Under the pieces are notes generated by a model. That model was not told the origin of the DNA and did no database searches. It saw only the letters and a program-made list of their open reading frames with translations. The position numbers were made by a program, and so were the translations under genes. Shown piece after piece: positions 42,401 through 53,900 of a stretch of DNA of 64,000 nt (the stretch's first letter is position 1; each line of letters opens with the position of its first letter). Source of the DNA: Haematococcus lacustris (lineage: Eukaryota > Chlorophyta > Chlorophyceae > Chlamydomonadales > Haematococcaceae); assembly GCA_030144725.1 (NCBI GenBank), contig JASKMD010000003.1:19379674-19443673 (forward strand), given 5' to 3'.

Positions 42401-45400
42401 AGCTCATGGTCGCGGAGCCTCACACTGCCACCCGGCTGCGCTCGCTTCTTAAGAAGGTGGGGCTGTGCGCTGCCTGCCTGGCTGCCTGATCAAGCCTGCC
42501 TGACCTCCCCTGCAATACCTGCAGTGATGCTGCCATGGCGCCACCGACAATTGTTTGAAGGGATGGGAGGGGGTTGCAGTGCCATGCAGTACCATGCAGC
42601 GCCATGCAGCCAACGTTGAATGTTGATACCATGTTGCTCTGTGTAAAATAAATGTTGGTATACTCTGCTTATGCTGAACCCTCTGCTGAGGCCATGCAAA
42701 CCATGCTGGCATGCAGTGCGTTGACATGTGGATGACGCTTGGGTATAGCTTGTCAGCTCGTCAGCTTGGGTCAGCTTGTCAGCCTGGTCATAGCTTCTCT
42801 GTCTTGTTACCATCACTTGTTACCTTCCCCACCTCCAGTCAATGTTTGTATCAGTCCTCCTGCCCGCCTTGCTTGACCATGGTACCCTGCTGCCACCATA
42901 CCTGCCATGGTGGCCATGTTTATGAGTCCATGGCCCACATCTGTCCTGTTGCACCAGGTGGCAGATGTGCCCAAGCTGTTACGCCAGCTGCAGCAGGGCG
43001 GTGTACGACCTGATGCCCGAGCGTTTGCTCAGCTGCGTGACAGCCTCGCGCAACTGCTCAGCCTGCGGCAAGCTGTGGCTGAGCTGGTCGAGGCTGGCAC
43101 GACCTCAGCCAGAACAAGGCCAGGCGCAGTCCATGCTGGTGGCAGTGGGCAGGCAGGAGTCGGCCAGGCAGGGGTCAGCCACGCAGTCCCTGAGCAGCAG
43201 GCCTCCCAGGGCAGTGCCTCGTGGAGCACGGCTGGCATTGGCCACAAGGTGAGTTGTGGCCAGCAGCTTTTCAAGTCGCCAGCAATGACAGCAGCACTGA
43301 CAGCAGATGTAGAGATATGTGAGTGCAATTGCTAGTGGTGATGGCAGCAACGTAGCCAGTGACGAGGGCAGCAGCGGTAGCCAACACATCCACCAGCTGC
43401 AATGTGCACTTGTTCAGGCACAGCAGCCCAGTCCAGACGTCCAGTCCAAACGTAGCATCTGCTCACTTGTATGGCAACTTCTTGAGGGTGTCTGCCTGCC
43501 TGCCTGCATCTGCTTGCACAGGTCTTGGCCCACATTGGTGAAGAGCTGGCCACGGCTCACCGCCTGCTGTGCAGTGTGCTGGACCCCAGCGTGGGCCAGG
43601 GCGGGCAGGCAGCTGGGCATGTTGAGCAGAGTGAGGCCCAGCCCACCTCAGGGGTGGTGGCGGTTGGGGTGTGCGAGGAGCTGGACCAGCTGCGCGATAC
43701 CTACCACGGCCTCCCTGACTTCTTGACACAGGTGCATGCATGCATGCATGGTTGTTCCTAATTTACAGTACTACTAATACCCCCGGAGGCGATGTCACTC
43801 ACTCTCGCACTTCCAAACGGGCACTTCCAAAGGGCACTTCCAAACAGTTAAGCCACCAACCTTTCTTGAACCTCAGCATCAGCATCAGCATCAGCATCAG
43901 CATAGCCTGAGTTAGTGGATCAGCAGGCGCAGATAAAGGATCAGCAGGATTACGTACATGGGACAGCAGGGGCAGAGTTGGAGGGGCGAATGGAAAGTGG
44001 CAGGAGCTAAACAGGAGGAGCAACCAGAGCATGAGAGGTGCTCGTCCTCTATGCCGCACCCCCTAGACCCCACCTGGTGCAGGGGTACTGCCAGCCATAG
44101 CTACAACCCTTGGTGAGGCAGCCAGCAGCAAGCCATGGAGGGGAGCAGGACATAGGTATGGAGAGCCAGCAGGTACAGTGGCTGTCCCTCAGCAGCCAAG
44201 TCGAGGAGTAAGGCAAGATGATGATGCTACCAGGATGGCTCGGCTGCTCTGTGTGCATGTCCCAGGTGGTGGAGGGGGAGCTGGCCCGGGTGCCGCCCCA
44301 CATAGCTCGGCGGCACAGCGCCAACCAGCAGCTGTGGTCCATCACCTACCTGCCTCAGGTGCAGCGCAGGCTCAGGGTGGCGGCTGCAGCACAGCTGCGT
44401 GTAAGCTCAAGCCAGGTGTCAGGCAGGCTGCTCAGACGCGACGCAGGCCGCAGGGCAGTGTGCAAGCTCTTCATGCATATACATGCACCTTTGCCTAGTC
44501 CTGCCGTTGTCTGGCCATTAAGTTGCCCCATGGATGGCTCTGAACAGTAGAAGGTGGCACAGCTTCTGCATGCAAAGAAAACAGGGTCCCATGTTGAGCA
44601 CGCAGCTCGTGCTGTGGCGCATGCCTTGCAGATTGGCTACGCCATCCAAGTCACCGGTCAGGCTCTAGCAGGTGTGAGGTGTGAGCCAGGGCCCTGAGGG
44701 CAGGGCCTGCGGCGCTGGCTAAGGCGGGCTGCTTGCAAGTGCCTCAGGGCTGGGTTACCTGGTGAAGCTGGGCATGCATTACATGCATGCGTCAGCAGCA
44801 GTATGTAATGCTTGCAACAACTCATGCATGCAGAGGAGCTGTTGGAGTATCTGGAGGACTACGAGCGGGCTTTTGAAGGTCACTGTGAGCAGGGCTATGC
44901 GGTGAGCACTTTAATGGACTGCCAGCTCTGCAGTTTTTGTAATGATACACTGCCGTACTATTGTATTGCGTCCCCTTTTCGGAATGTGTGAGGCCCTCTG
45001 ATATCCGGGTTTGAACATACAATGTTGCTTGTAAACTTATTGGGAGTTTGACTAATATTCATGCATGGCCCGGAGATGCAGTGTCCTCTTGTTTATGGTC
45101 ATGTTCACGGCAGTCTGGTGAGTGTTCTTCCATTGGGATATTTACGCTTTGCATTGTGATGCGACATAAGCTCAACCCCAGCACTGAGCGACTTCTGCCC
45201 CACTTTCATCGTCAGCAGAAAGTGACCAGTTTTATGTCAGGGTCAGAACATGACCTGCCAATGTGCCTGACCACTGTGGGAGGTCAGCTCCAGGGAATCC
45301 ACACCTGGCTGGGAGCTCCTCATTCCAAGCTCTAGCACGCACCCCATGGCAGCTGCCTGACCCTCAGGGCATGTTCATGGGCACCAAGGGGCTACCATGA

Positions 45401-48400
45401 TACTGCACTACCATACAGGGTGCGGAGGCCTGCTCAGCTCACCCGAACCGTAAACCTATGATCACCACCATCTTTCACCGCCGGGCTGCTGCTGCTGCTT
45501 TCCTCTTTTACCCCAAGATGCTGTGCAGACCCTCCAGCTTGGCCCCTCCAGCTCGCCACTCATTTGGCCCCTCCTGCTCCATGCTTGAAATGCCTCAGAA
45601 ACACCATTCTTTGAGAGCCCAGGTCACCATAGCCAGTGCCCTGCCCTCTGAGCTTCTCAACTTGCTAGCAAGACTGACCTGACAAGCAAGGTTTATCTGG
45701 CAGTGCTCACAGCCTCAACAGCTGGACTCACAGCCTTATGTGCACACGGGTTAGGATCTATGCATGGTGTGTTTCACAAGCAACAAGCACCTGCTCTGCC
45801 AAGTAAGGACATGGGTAGTGAGGTCACCAGAGCCCAGCGAACATTACATCACCTGCCTCAAAGAGCCCTCAGCGCTGAGCTTGCATGATATGTGGCCTTC
45901 CTTCACTGCAGATTTACTACCGCACCAACAGCACACAGGAGCTAAGCAGGCGGTTTGGAGACATGCTGTACAAGATCCAGGACCTGGAGGTGGGCCCACA
46001 CGCCCTGAGCTACTATTCAGTATTCCTGCTGCTGCTGCTGCTGGTGCACTGCTACCCTGCAGCTGGCCTGGCTGCATGCGGTGCTACCTATGTGTTATTT
46101 GATGAGTCAGAACCACCATATGTTAGGATGGCTACTGGTGGGAGAGTAGCAAGCATGATTTATAGCTCAAAGTGACATGGCATAGGTTCAACCCCTGAAT
46201 TTATAGCTCGACCTTACTTAACCCTTTAAAACATGACATTGCATAGCGAACGCTATATATAGCACAGAATAAACACTGAAGCACACCCGACGACATAGGT
46301 GCAGTCTCCCTTTGCTTCTTCTGGGATGGCTTGCCTGGTTCAAAGCCCAGTGTGAGCAGCAATACTGTACAGACTGTTTAGTCCCTGACCTGACCTGCTT
46401 TTCACTTGGTGGATCAGCAGACAATTAATGTTATTAAGCACTACTCAATGATGTGAACATTGTTTGTTTGACACAGTGATAGAGAAACTATGATATGAAA
46501 GTATCTATGTACCGCTCGTGCGTGCATGCACTGGAACACTGCTGCTCCTGATGCAGGCCAGCTTGTGTGCCGAGCTGGTGCGCCGCCTGGCTGCGCATGG
46601 CCCCGCCCTGCACCGAGCTGCCGGGGTAGCAGCAGAGCTGGACTGCCTCGCCTCCTTCGCCCAGGCTGCCAGCCAGCTGAGCTACTGCAGGCCGGAGCTG
46701 ACCTTGGACAGCGTGCTGGCCATTGAGGGCGGGCGACACCCTCTGACAGAGCTGGTGGTGGAGCGGGGGCCGTTCATACCCAACACCACCACCATGGGCC
46801 TGGAGCATGGCAGGGTGCATGTCATCACAGGCACGTCACACCCAGGCACGGCAGCTGGCCTTGCCACTGTCGCTGCCAGCACTGGAGTGCCACTGCCACC
46901 ATGGCTCAGCCACTGGTGCAGTAGCACTGCCACTGCCGCCATGGCACTAGCAACATGCCACAGACCTTGTCACCATACCACTGAGCGGGAGGTGACAGCA
47001 GTTGTTACACTGAGAAGGCCTTGCAGGGCGTGGGATGATGCAAGCGGGTTACAGGTGCTGCTCCAAGCCGGAGGTTGGGAGGGTGTAGCTCCTTGGCTTC
47101 CCCTTTCCCTTTCCTTCTCCAGTTGTGACCGCCTTAACTCTGCTGTTGGGCATGTCACAGCCTGACCCTGCCTGCTGTCATTCCAGATGCACCCCACCCA
47201 GTGTAAAACCTGGTTACAAAATCCAGCGTTCACGCCTGCACACTACACTGCTGTTGCTGTCTGGCCCACAGGCCCCAATGCGTCTGGAAAGAGCTGCTAC
47301 GCCAAGCAGGTTGCCCTCATAGCCTACATGGCTCACCTGGGGTAGGTGGCGACCATGATGACCCAGAGAGGCTGCGCTGTCCTCACAGGGCGCTCCCCTG
47401 GCATGCCACGTCATCCTCTCACCCCAGGCTGATCATCTGCTAGCCAGTAGTCAGGGAGCAGTTGGTTGATGAAGCAGCAGCAGCAGCAGCAGCTGTAGGC
47501 GGGATTAGCAGCAGCAGATTGTTGATCCAAACACGTGCTACTGACGGGGTATGTGGAGAGCTATGCGCAGTTCGTTTGTGCCCGCCACGCGAGCTGTGGT
47601 GGGAGTGATGGACCGCATCTTCACCCGGGTGGTCAGCCAGGAGCGCCTGGCCCTGGGTCAGAGCACCTTCATGATCGACCTCACGCAGGTCAGAGCACTC
47701 CCTGCTGCCCTTTGACGTGTTTGGCTGGCTATTGGATGCAGTTGCTGCGGGTGATGGTGATGGCTGTGAGGAGGAGCAAGTGGCTGTGATGCTCCTGCTC
47801 CCAGTGCTTATATGGCAGGAGCCAAGGCAACAACCATGAGGGGTGTACCTAGAGAGGCCCTCATGTACAACTTTGTCCAGCCCTTGTTCCTACCCGCTGT
47901 CATGTTCAGTCACCATTCTCCTCAACATAGTTGACTGTGTCAGTCATGATACGTCTTCCATGTCATGCCATGCCATGTCAGCTAAGGTGCTGCATTGTGG
48001 CTGTGGCTGCTGGCTCAGGTGTCGCGCATGCTGAACAGGGCGACGGGCAACTCACTGGTGATCATTGACGAGTTTGGCAAAGTGCGCTGCCCATTGCTGC
48101 CCATTGCTGGCCTTGTGGCCCCGTATAAAAAACGTAGCAGAGCCAATTGTGAAAGAGACCACATTGCCTCTCACGTGTCACCTTGTTGGCCCTGACAGCG
48201 AGCCACAGATGCACACGCTAGGTGGTGTGCCTGGCCTAGCATCAAGTCTGCATGTCCACCACTGCAGTGCAACCCTGCTACACATGGAATGGCCATTCTC
48301 AGGAACAGCATCACAGCACATGAGGTAATCATCATCACCCTCATCACATGGCATTTGCCGATATGCGGTCTAATTTGGTACCGCTGGTGTTGCTGCAGCA

Positions 48401-49725
48401 CATGAATACAAAGACTTCACTCGTTTAGTGCAGGCACGCCAGGCCTCACCCTACTGGAACATGGAGTGGGTGATACGGGGAACGGCACAGCAACAGTTGC
48501 AGCAACCTGTCAGGGCGCCCCAGTGGGCGAAGCACGTTGTCGTCATGGGCGGTGGTGTGCCCTGACTGATGTCATACCAGGCTGGAGGCTTCGCTTTGTT
48601 TAAATCCACCACAACGACAACATCACTGCTGTCTCTGCCGGCCAATTTGCACAGGGCACCTTGTCAGCCGATGGTGTGGGGCTTCTCTCAGCCTGTCTGT
48701 CACACTTCTGTGAGATGCCGCAGCCACCCAGGGTGCTGGCTTGCACTCACTTCCAAGAGCTTACCCAGGAGGAGGTGCTGGCAAGGTGGGTCAGGCTGGC
48801 CATGTGATGCATGCCGCTGAGACTGCAGCAATGCCTCGCTTGGCAAGTGCCATACGATGGTGATGGTGATGGAGATGGAGATGGTGATGGTGGTGATGAT
48901 GTGCTGAGGCCAGGTCCACCAGGTCCGCCTCAGAGCAGCAGCAGCTGGGAGACTCCACAGTGGCGCTGATATGCCTGGCAGAACCACATGTGGCTGCCGC
49001 CACCCCGCAGCTGGGGTGGCAGTGGTTGAGGCACCTGCTGCAGTTGCACTCTGACCTGTATGCCGCGGCTGTTTCTCCTTCCCTGATGCTGGTGTGCCAG
49101 ACAACCCGCCCTGCTGCTGCCCCTCAGGCACCCTCAACTCAGCTTCTTCACCATGGACATCATGACCCAGACTCAGCAACAGCAGGCGCATCAGCAGCCA
49201 CAGCCTCAGTTTGCCACAAGCCAGCTGCCACAAGCAGGCTCAGGCCCAGGCAATCAACCCAGTTCAGCCCAACAGGCCCCTGGCAATATCCTATTTCTCT
49301 ACAGCCTGGTGCCAGGCGTCAGTGCGCCCAGCTTCGGCATCAACTGCGCGCAGGTGGGTGTATGCAGCACCGCATCTCCACATGGCACGCCCACATGGCA
49401 TGCAAGCTGCTGCACCTCACATGGCAGCCACCAGCCACATGGGCAGCCACACATCACACTGAATCTGTGCCAGGCATTACGGGTGTGACCACCCTCTGCT
49501 ACCGCCTTGGTTGGTCGTGTGCTACAGCATCCCTGCCGTGTAAGCCATGCACAGTCTGTGCTCCTCCACCACCTCCTGCCAGCCTTGCCAAGCCTTGGCT
49601 GGGTGGCCTGCTTGCAGATGTGTGGCGTGAAGGCCGACGTTGTGCGCCGGGCACAGGAGATCTTGGAAGCACACAGCACAGGCCGGCCTGTGGGGCCATA
49701 CTTACATAGAATGGATGTGGAGTAA
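39414..49725 (+). CDS. MSH5: Meiotic MutS homologue MSH5
   Basis: Twenty-two exons join with matching phases to about 944 residues: 39414-39746, 39908-39958, 40049-40154, 40233-40270, 40409-40519, 40770-40841, 41200-41309, 41611-41749, 42322-42456, 42958-43248, 43522-43731, 44266-44358, 44632-44656, 44834-44901, 45912-45989, 46557-46830, 47272-47341, 47571-47688, 48019-48081, 48655-48785, 49143-49353, 49618-49725. Core motifs are [24 protein letters not shown] and [10 protein letters not shown]. The ATPase has [14 protein letters not shown] (Walker A), [28 protein letters not shown] (typical of MSH5), [17 protein letters not shown] (Walker B) and ACTHFQEL. With MSH4 it forms MutS-gamma, which stabilises recombination intermediates for class I crossovers. 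The first exon start and one possible extra exon near 39.97-40.02 kb are uncertain. Intron 16 (46831-47271) starts with GC. Confidence 0.94.
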
Positions 49726-49734
49726 TAAAAACAT

Positions 49735-49739
49735 TGTAA
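49735..49739 (+). promoter_or_regulatory. TGTAA poly(A) signal of MSH5
   Basis: TGTAA ten bases after the MSH5 stop. The 3' UTR would be very short. Confidence 0.5.
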
Positions 49740-49832
49740 TGGCTACCATTTCCGCCCCACCCGGATGGATGGCGACCTGATGCGCCTTCCATCACGGCCT
49801 CTCCGCTTGGATGGTGTTGCTGAAACCCTGAG

Positions 49833-50102
49833 ATGCCGCCGAAAAGGAAACGCAAGCGCCCCGTCACCCCCGCACAGGGTGCAGCCGGTAAGCACCTAAG
49901 CTCAAAGAGTGCCTATCTATGTTGCTCCATTCCTTCCTAGGGCAGCCCACTGAAGGCTTCCCAGCAGCAGGTCCAGCCCCAGCCCCAGTACCAGCAGCGC
50001 TACAAGCTGGTCAATGACCGGCTGCCTAAGGAGAGGCAGAGGCTGCACCGGGCTGTTGAGTACCGGCGGGGCATTGATGGCCGGGCCCGCAACAATGTGT
50101 AG
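49833..50102 (+). pseudogene. Fanzor-like N-terminal relic (copy E)
   Basis: Starts MPPKRKRKRPVTPAQGAA (49833-49887) before a GTAAGC donor; after a CTTCCTAG acceptor (49940) it reads QYQQRYKLVNDRLPKERQRL and YRRGIDGRARNNV to a TAG at 50100-50102. The two pieces are one base out of phase. The end of this peptide leads, in family logic, into the NQLQRRLVRKGL stretch of copy A, so I take it as the N-terminal part of a related element, truncated at both levels. It lies right behind MSH5 and could also be a short independent gene. Confidence 0.45.
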
Positions 50103-50916
50103 GCCCTAGTAGTTTGCACAGGCTGTTAGCCATTCAAGCATTAAGCTGTTAGTTTTGGTGAGGTGCCCAGTGGTCATGGGGGATTAGCCCCAGAACGTGC
50201 CATCGATGTGGGGTTTGCAGTCATCAAGGGTGCGACCGAGGATGCTACAACTTGTTTGTAGTAGCTGAGTGAGATTACCCACAGGCCGACATGTTGTTCC
50301 TTGTTGAATGAGTTTTGTTTGCCTGGAAAGGAGGGTTGTCTAGCTGAGACAACGGGCTGCTACAGTGGGGCAGCAGCAAGGTGGAAAGCTCAGATGGAGG
50401 GGTTGTTCAGTAGCGGTGCTGGAACTGCTGGTGGGGACCAGAACCAAGTCACGGCAGCCGTACGCTTTTTGCTCGATGTCGCGCGCGACGCCAGAGCTCT
50501 GCGGTCTTAGTGATGACCTGTGTGCATGACCGTTCGCCGTCGATGAAGCTCGGCGGTGTCAATGTGGCAGGGCGCCCGGTGATGGGGGCGGTCGCTGCTG
50601 TGTGGTGTGTGCTGGTGTGTCCGATGCAGGCTACCGCGGTCCATTGATTCAGCGGGTTTGAAACGGAGATAGCGAGCGTGATATGCGATGCATCGGGTCA
50701 TATCGACAAGTTGTGTAGCCCTCGACGCTACCATGCTGCCTGCTTTATATCTTGAGGTCTGCAGGGTGTATTTCCGAGTGCAGTCGAGGCATCTCGGCAC
50801 AATGGTATGTGAAGTTCAGTAATGTTGGTCCTGTGCGGCCACGCGGCCCGCAGCCCAGATTTGAATTTATACTGCTATCCCAGTAGCTCGCTATTTGCTA
50901 TCCTGCCGTCCAAGTA
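50103..50916. other. Intergenic spacer with a dispersed hairpin repeat
   Basis: It includes the second copy of the 10-bp hairpin repeat at 50268-50325 and otherwise mixed sequence with short unsupported ORFs. It presumably contains the DCC1 promoter. Confidence 0.4.
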
Positions 50917-53900
50917 ATGCACGCGCCACCCCTGTTGCTGCCTCCCGGGAAGCCGCGCATACTTCTGAACTCCCCAAACGGTGTGCGTGATGATCTCAAG
51001 CTGCTGGAGGTGGACAGCTCATTGCTAGACTACATCCTCCAACACGGGTTAGTGCGCCGGTATGCCGCACTCGACGGGGTCAGCGACTTGCATACTGTGC
51101 ATGTCAGGGTCGTGATCAAGGGAGCCGAGTCGGAAGAAGCTGTGCTGTGCTCCTGTAACAAAACGTATGCATTAAAGTACGTGGAGACTACCAACACCCA
51201 GTTGCTGGTGCAGCCAGAGCAGGTACTGCCAAGTGCATACGGCCAAGCATGGCATTAGGGGGTTTCACCCTCGCAGCCTGGCGCTTTTCAGCATGCAGCC
51301 ACGCTGGGAGGGCAGACCACTCAGCTTGCCCCAGTCCTTTGCAAGCAGAGGCAGGAGGTGATAAGGGGCAATGTGACCGCATGTGATCTTTCAGGAAGCT
51401 GGTCAGGATGGGCAAAGTGCGAGCCAGAGGGATTGCGCAGGCTCCCAAACAGGTCAGCTTGCTATTTCTGCTTGGCAAGCCAGCTTGATCTGAGGCAAGC
51501 CTGCCTCAGTGTTAACAAGGCTCCAGCAACATGACATTAAGACTCAGGCCTACCGTCATTCGTCGCCCCTACCTTCATTTGGCTTTAGCTACCTGCCTGC
51601 ACATTTGTTCACAACCTCACTAGTCACTGTTTCTGGACAATGGGTGCATGGACATACTCCCAATGCTTCCGTGCATGCAGACATGGATAGCCAGGATCAG
51701 TTTGGTAACCAAGGCCTCCAAACTCAGATGGACAAGGTGAGGGGTGGGAAGTGTGATGATGCAGTGGGACAGCGACGCCTCTTGCCAGCAGGTCACCTCT
51801 CATTCTTGCCCATGCACACAGATATCATGTCGCTCCTAGCTGTGCCAGCTACAGCTCTGCTCTGCTGCTGTGCTGGATGGTGGCTGCAGCTGCGCAGCCG
51901 CGCCACGCTGCCTCCCGTTATGGTCCATGCCAGCACCAAGGCCCACATAGAGGTGCGCAGGTGGCTGTTGCTGCAGGGCAGCAGGTGGGATGGGCATGCA
52001 GGGACTGCTACCCTCAGAGCAGCTTTGCCCAGCACAGGCAGGCACGCTGATCAGCTCAGTGCCGGGGGGAGTGGCAGCGGAGGTTGGGAGAGTGCCTTTG
52101 TGAAAAGGTGCATGTAACAGAACCACTGACTGGCTGGCCATTGAAGCGTGGTGAGCAAGGGCACCACAGCCCTGGGGCTATCACACCAGGTCACACCATG
52201 TCTTGATGGCTCACCTCACCTGGCTCAGCCCTGTGCCCCAGCCTCAGCTGGGCGGTGTTCAGCTGTATGCCTGGCCTCTCCCTGCCCTCCAGGAAGGGCA
52301 GTAGTCCCGTATGGCAGGACAACCATGCTCTGATGTAAGCTTGCGCAGCTTGAGCCATGCAAAGCCCACGCTACAGTGAACACTACTTGCGTAGTTGAAC
52401 TACTACTTGAACTTAAACATCCAGCACATCCACCCTTGCAGCACCTTGACCCTCACTAGGGACAACGGACAGTAGTTGTCTGTCTGGAGTAATGTTCCCA
52501 TGCACTTGGCATGTTTTTCACCCCAGACATTCACAGAGTGATGAACACTTTTCACGCCTGCTGCTGGATCCACCCTTGCAGCATGGTGTCATTGTCAACA
52601 TGCCTCCTCACCTGGCACACCACCTGCTCCCTAACCCATCCCAGTAGCCCATGTGGAGCTCAATGACCGAGCTGCTACACCTAGCTGGACTTTGTCATCA
52701 ACCTCACTCCTACATGGCATTTGTTGAGGTGCAGCACGTGTTTAAACACCCACAGCGCTGTTGCGACACCAAACCATATCAAAGACGCAGCCCTTGGCTG
52801 AACATTGACTTGTGTCGGTGTCTGCTGCAGGTGGTGGAGTGTGCACCCAGGCTGGAGCGGTTGCAGCAGTTGCTGGCAGAGCGGCCATATGGGGCAGAAG
52901 ACGAGGAGGCTGAGGAGGAGGAGGAGGAGGAGGCACCTGGGCAGCAGTCAGGCCTGTACACCACACAGCAGCTGCAGGCTCTGGTGCAGGTGAGGGCGCA
53001 GAGCAGGGATGGCAGGCCAGGTGGGGCCTCATGGCAGCGCTGATGTGCTGAGTACCACTGCCCCAATAGTACCAAGAGAAGCAGGATTTGAAGCACGTTG
53101 CAGCTTGCACGTTGCACGGTGCTGCTAAGCTTGATGCTCGGTGTGCCCCAGTGACAAGTTATTGTGTAACATGTGTTGCTGAACACGTGACGGTCCACTG
53201 ACCAGAGGCCTGTTTCGGGCACAGGCCAGTGACGAGGAGGTGTTGGAGGAGCTGCGCGCCCTGCATGCGGTGCAACTGGGGCCGCACTGGCGCCTGGTGG
53301 AGCCGGGGTACCTGGGGCAGCTGCTGGAGCTGCTGGTACTCAGGTGTGGCCTGATGGGGCAGTGGGCGTAAGGGAGGCGGCCACTCTGGCCCCTGCCTCA
53401 CTCCCTTCACGGCGTCGGACATTTTCCCTCCCGCCGATCCCGCCTTGAATGTTGACCGACTAGGGGGACAATCGACAGGTTTCGATGACCCGGGGGAAAA
53501 TGTCCGACGACCTCCAGAGGCCTCCAGGGCACTAGCCTGGCCGCATCACACACCACCCAGAACCAGCTTTGGCCCTCGTTTGCGGGTACTGATGTGGGTG
53601 GTGGGTGGGTGGGCGGGCAGGCGAGGAGGCGGGCGGACGAGAAGGCGGGCGGGCAGGCGGGCAGGCAAGCGGGCGGGTGGGCGAATGAATGGGTGGGTGG
53701 GTGGGTGGGTGCAGCATCTGTGCATGCCGTCCTCATCCTAATGCTCATCCTCACCACCAAGTGGCATCTACTGTTGTATGGGGCAAGCAAGTGTCCCAAG
53801 CGTTGTCGCAGCCCATGGAGGATGAGTGTTGATGGTGGTGGCTGTGGAGAAGTGGTGGGCGTACTATGAGGGCAGGGGGGGCTGCAGCAGCCATGATGGC

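Noticed and set aside
49081..53900. Minus-strand ORFs of 100-200 codons within MSH5 and DCC1
   Set aside because: They overlap exons with recognised domains on the plus strand and show only the Ala/Pro/Arg-rich composition expected of GC-rich antisense DNA.
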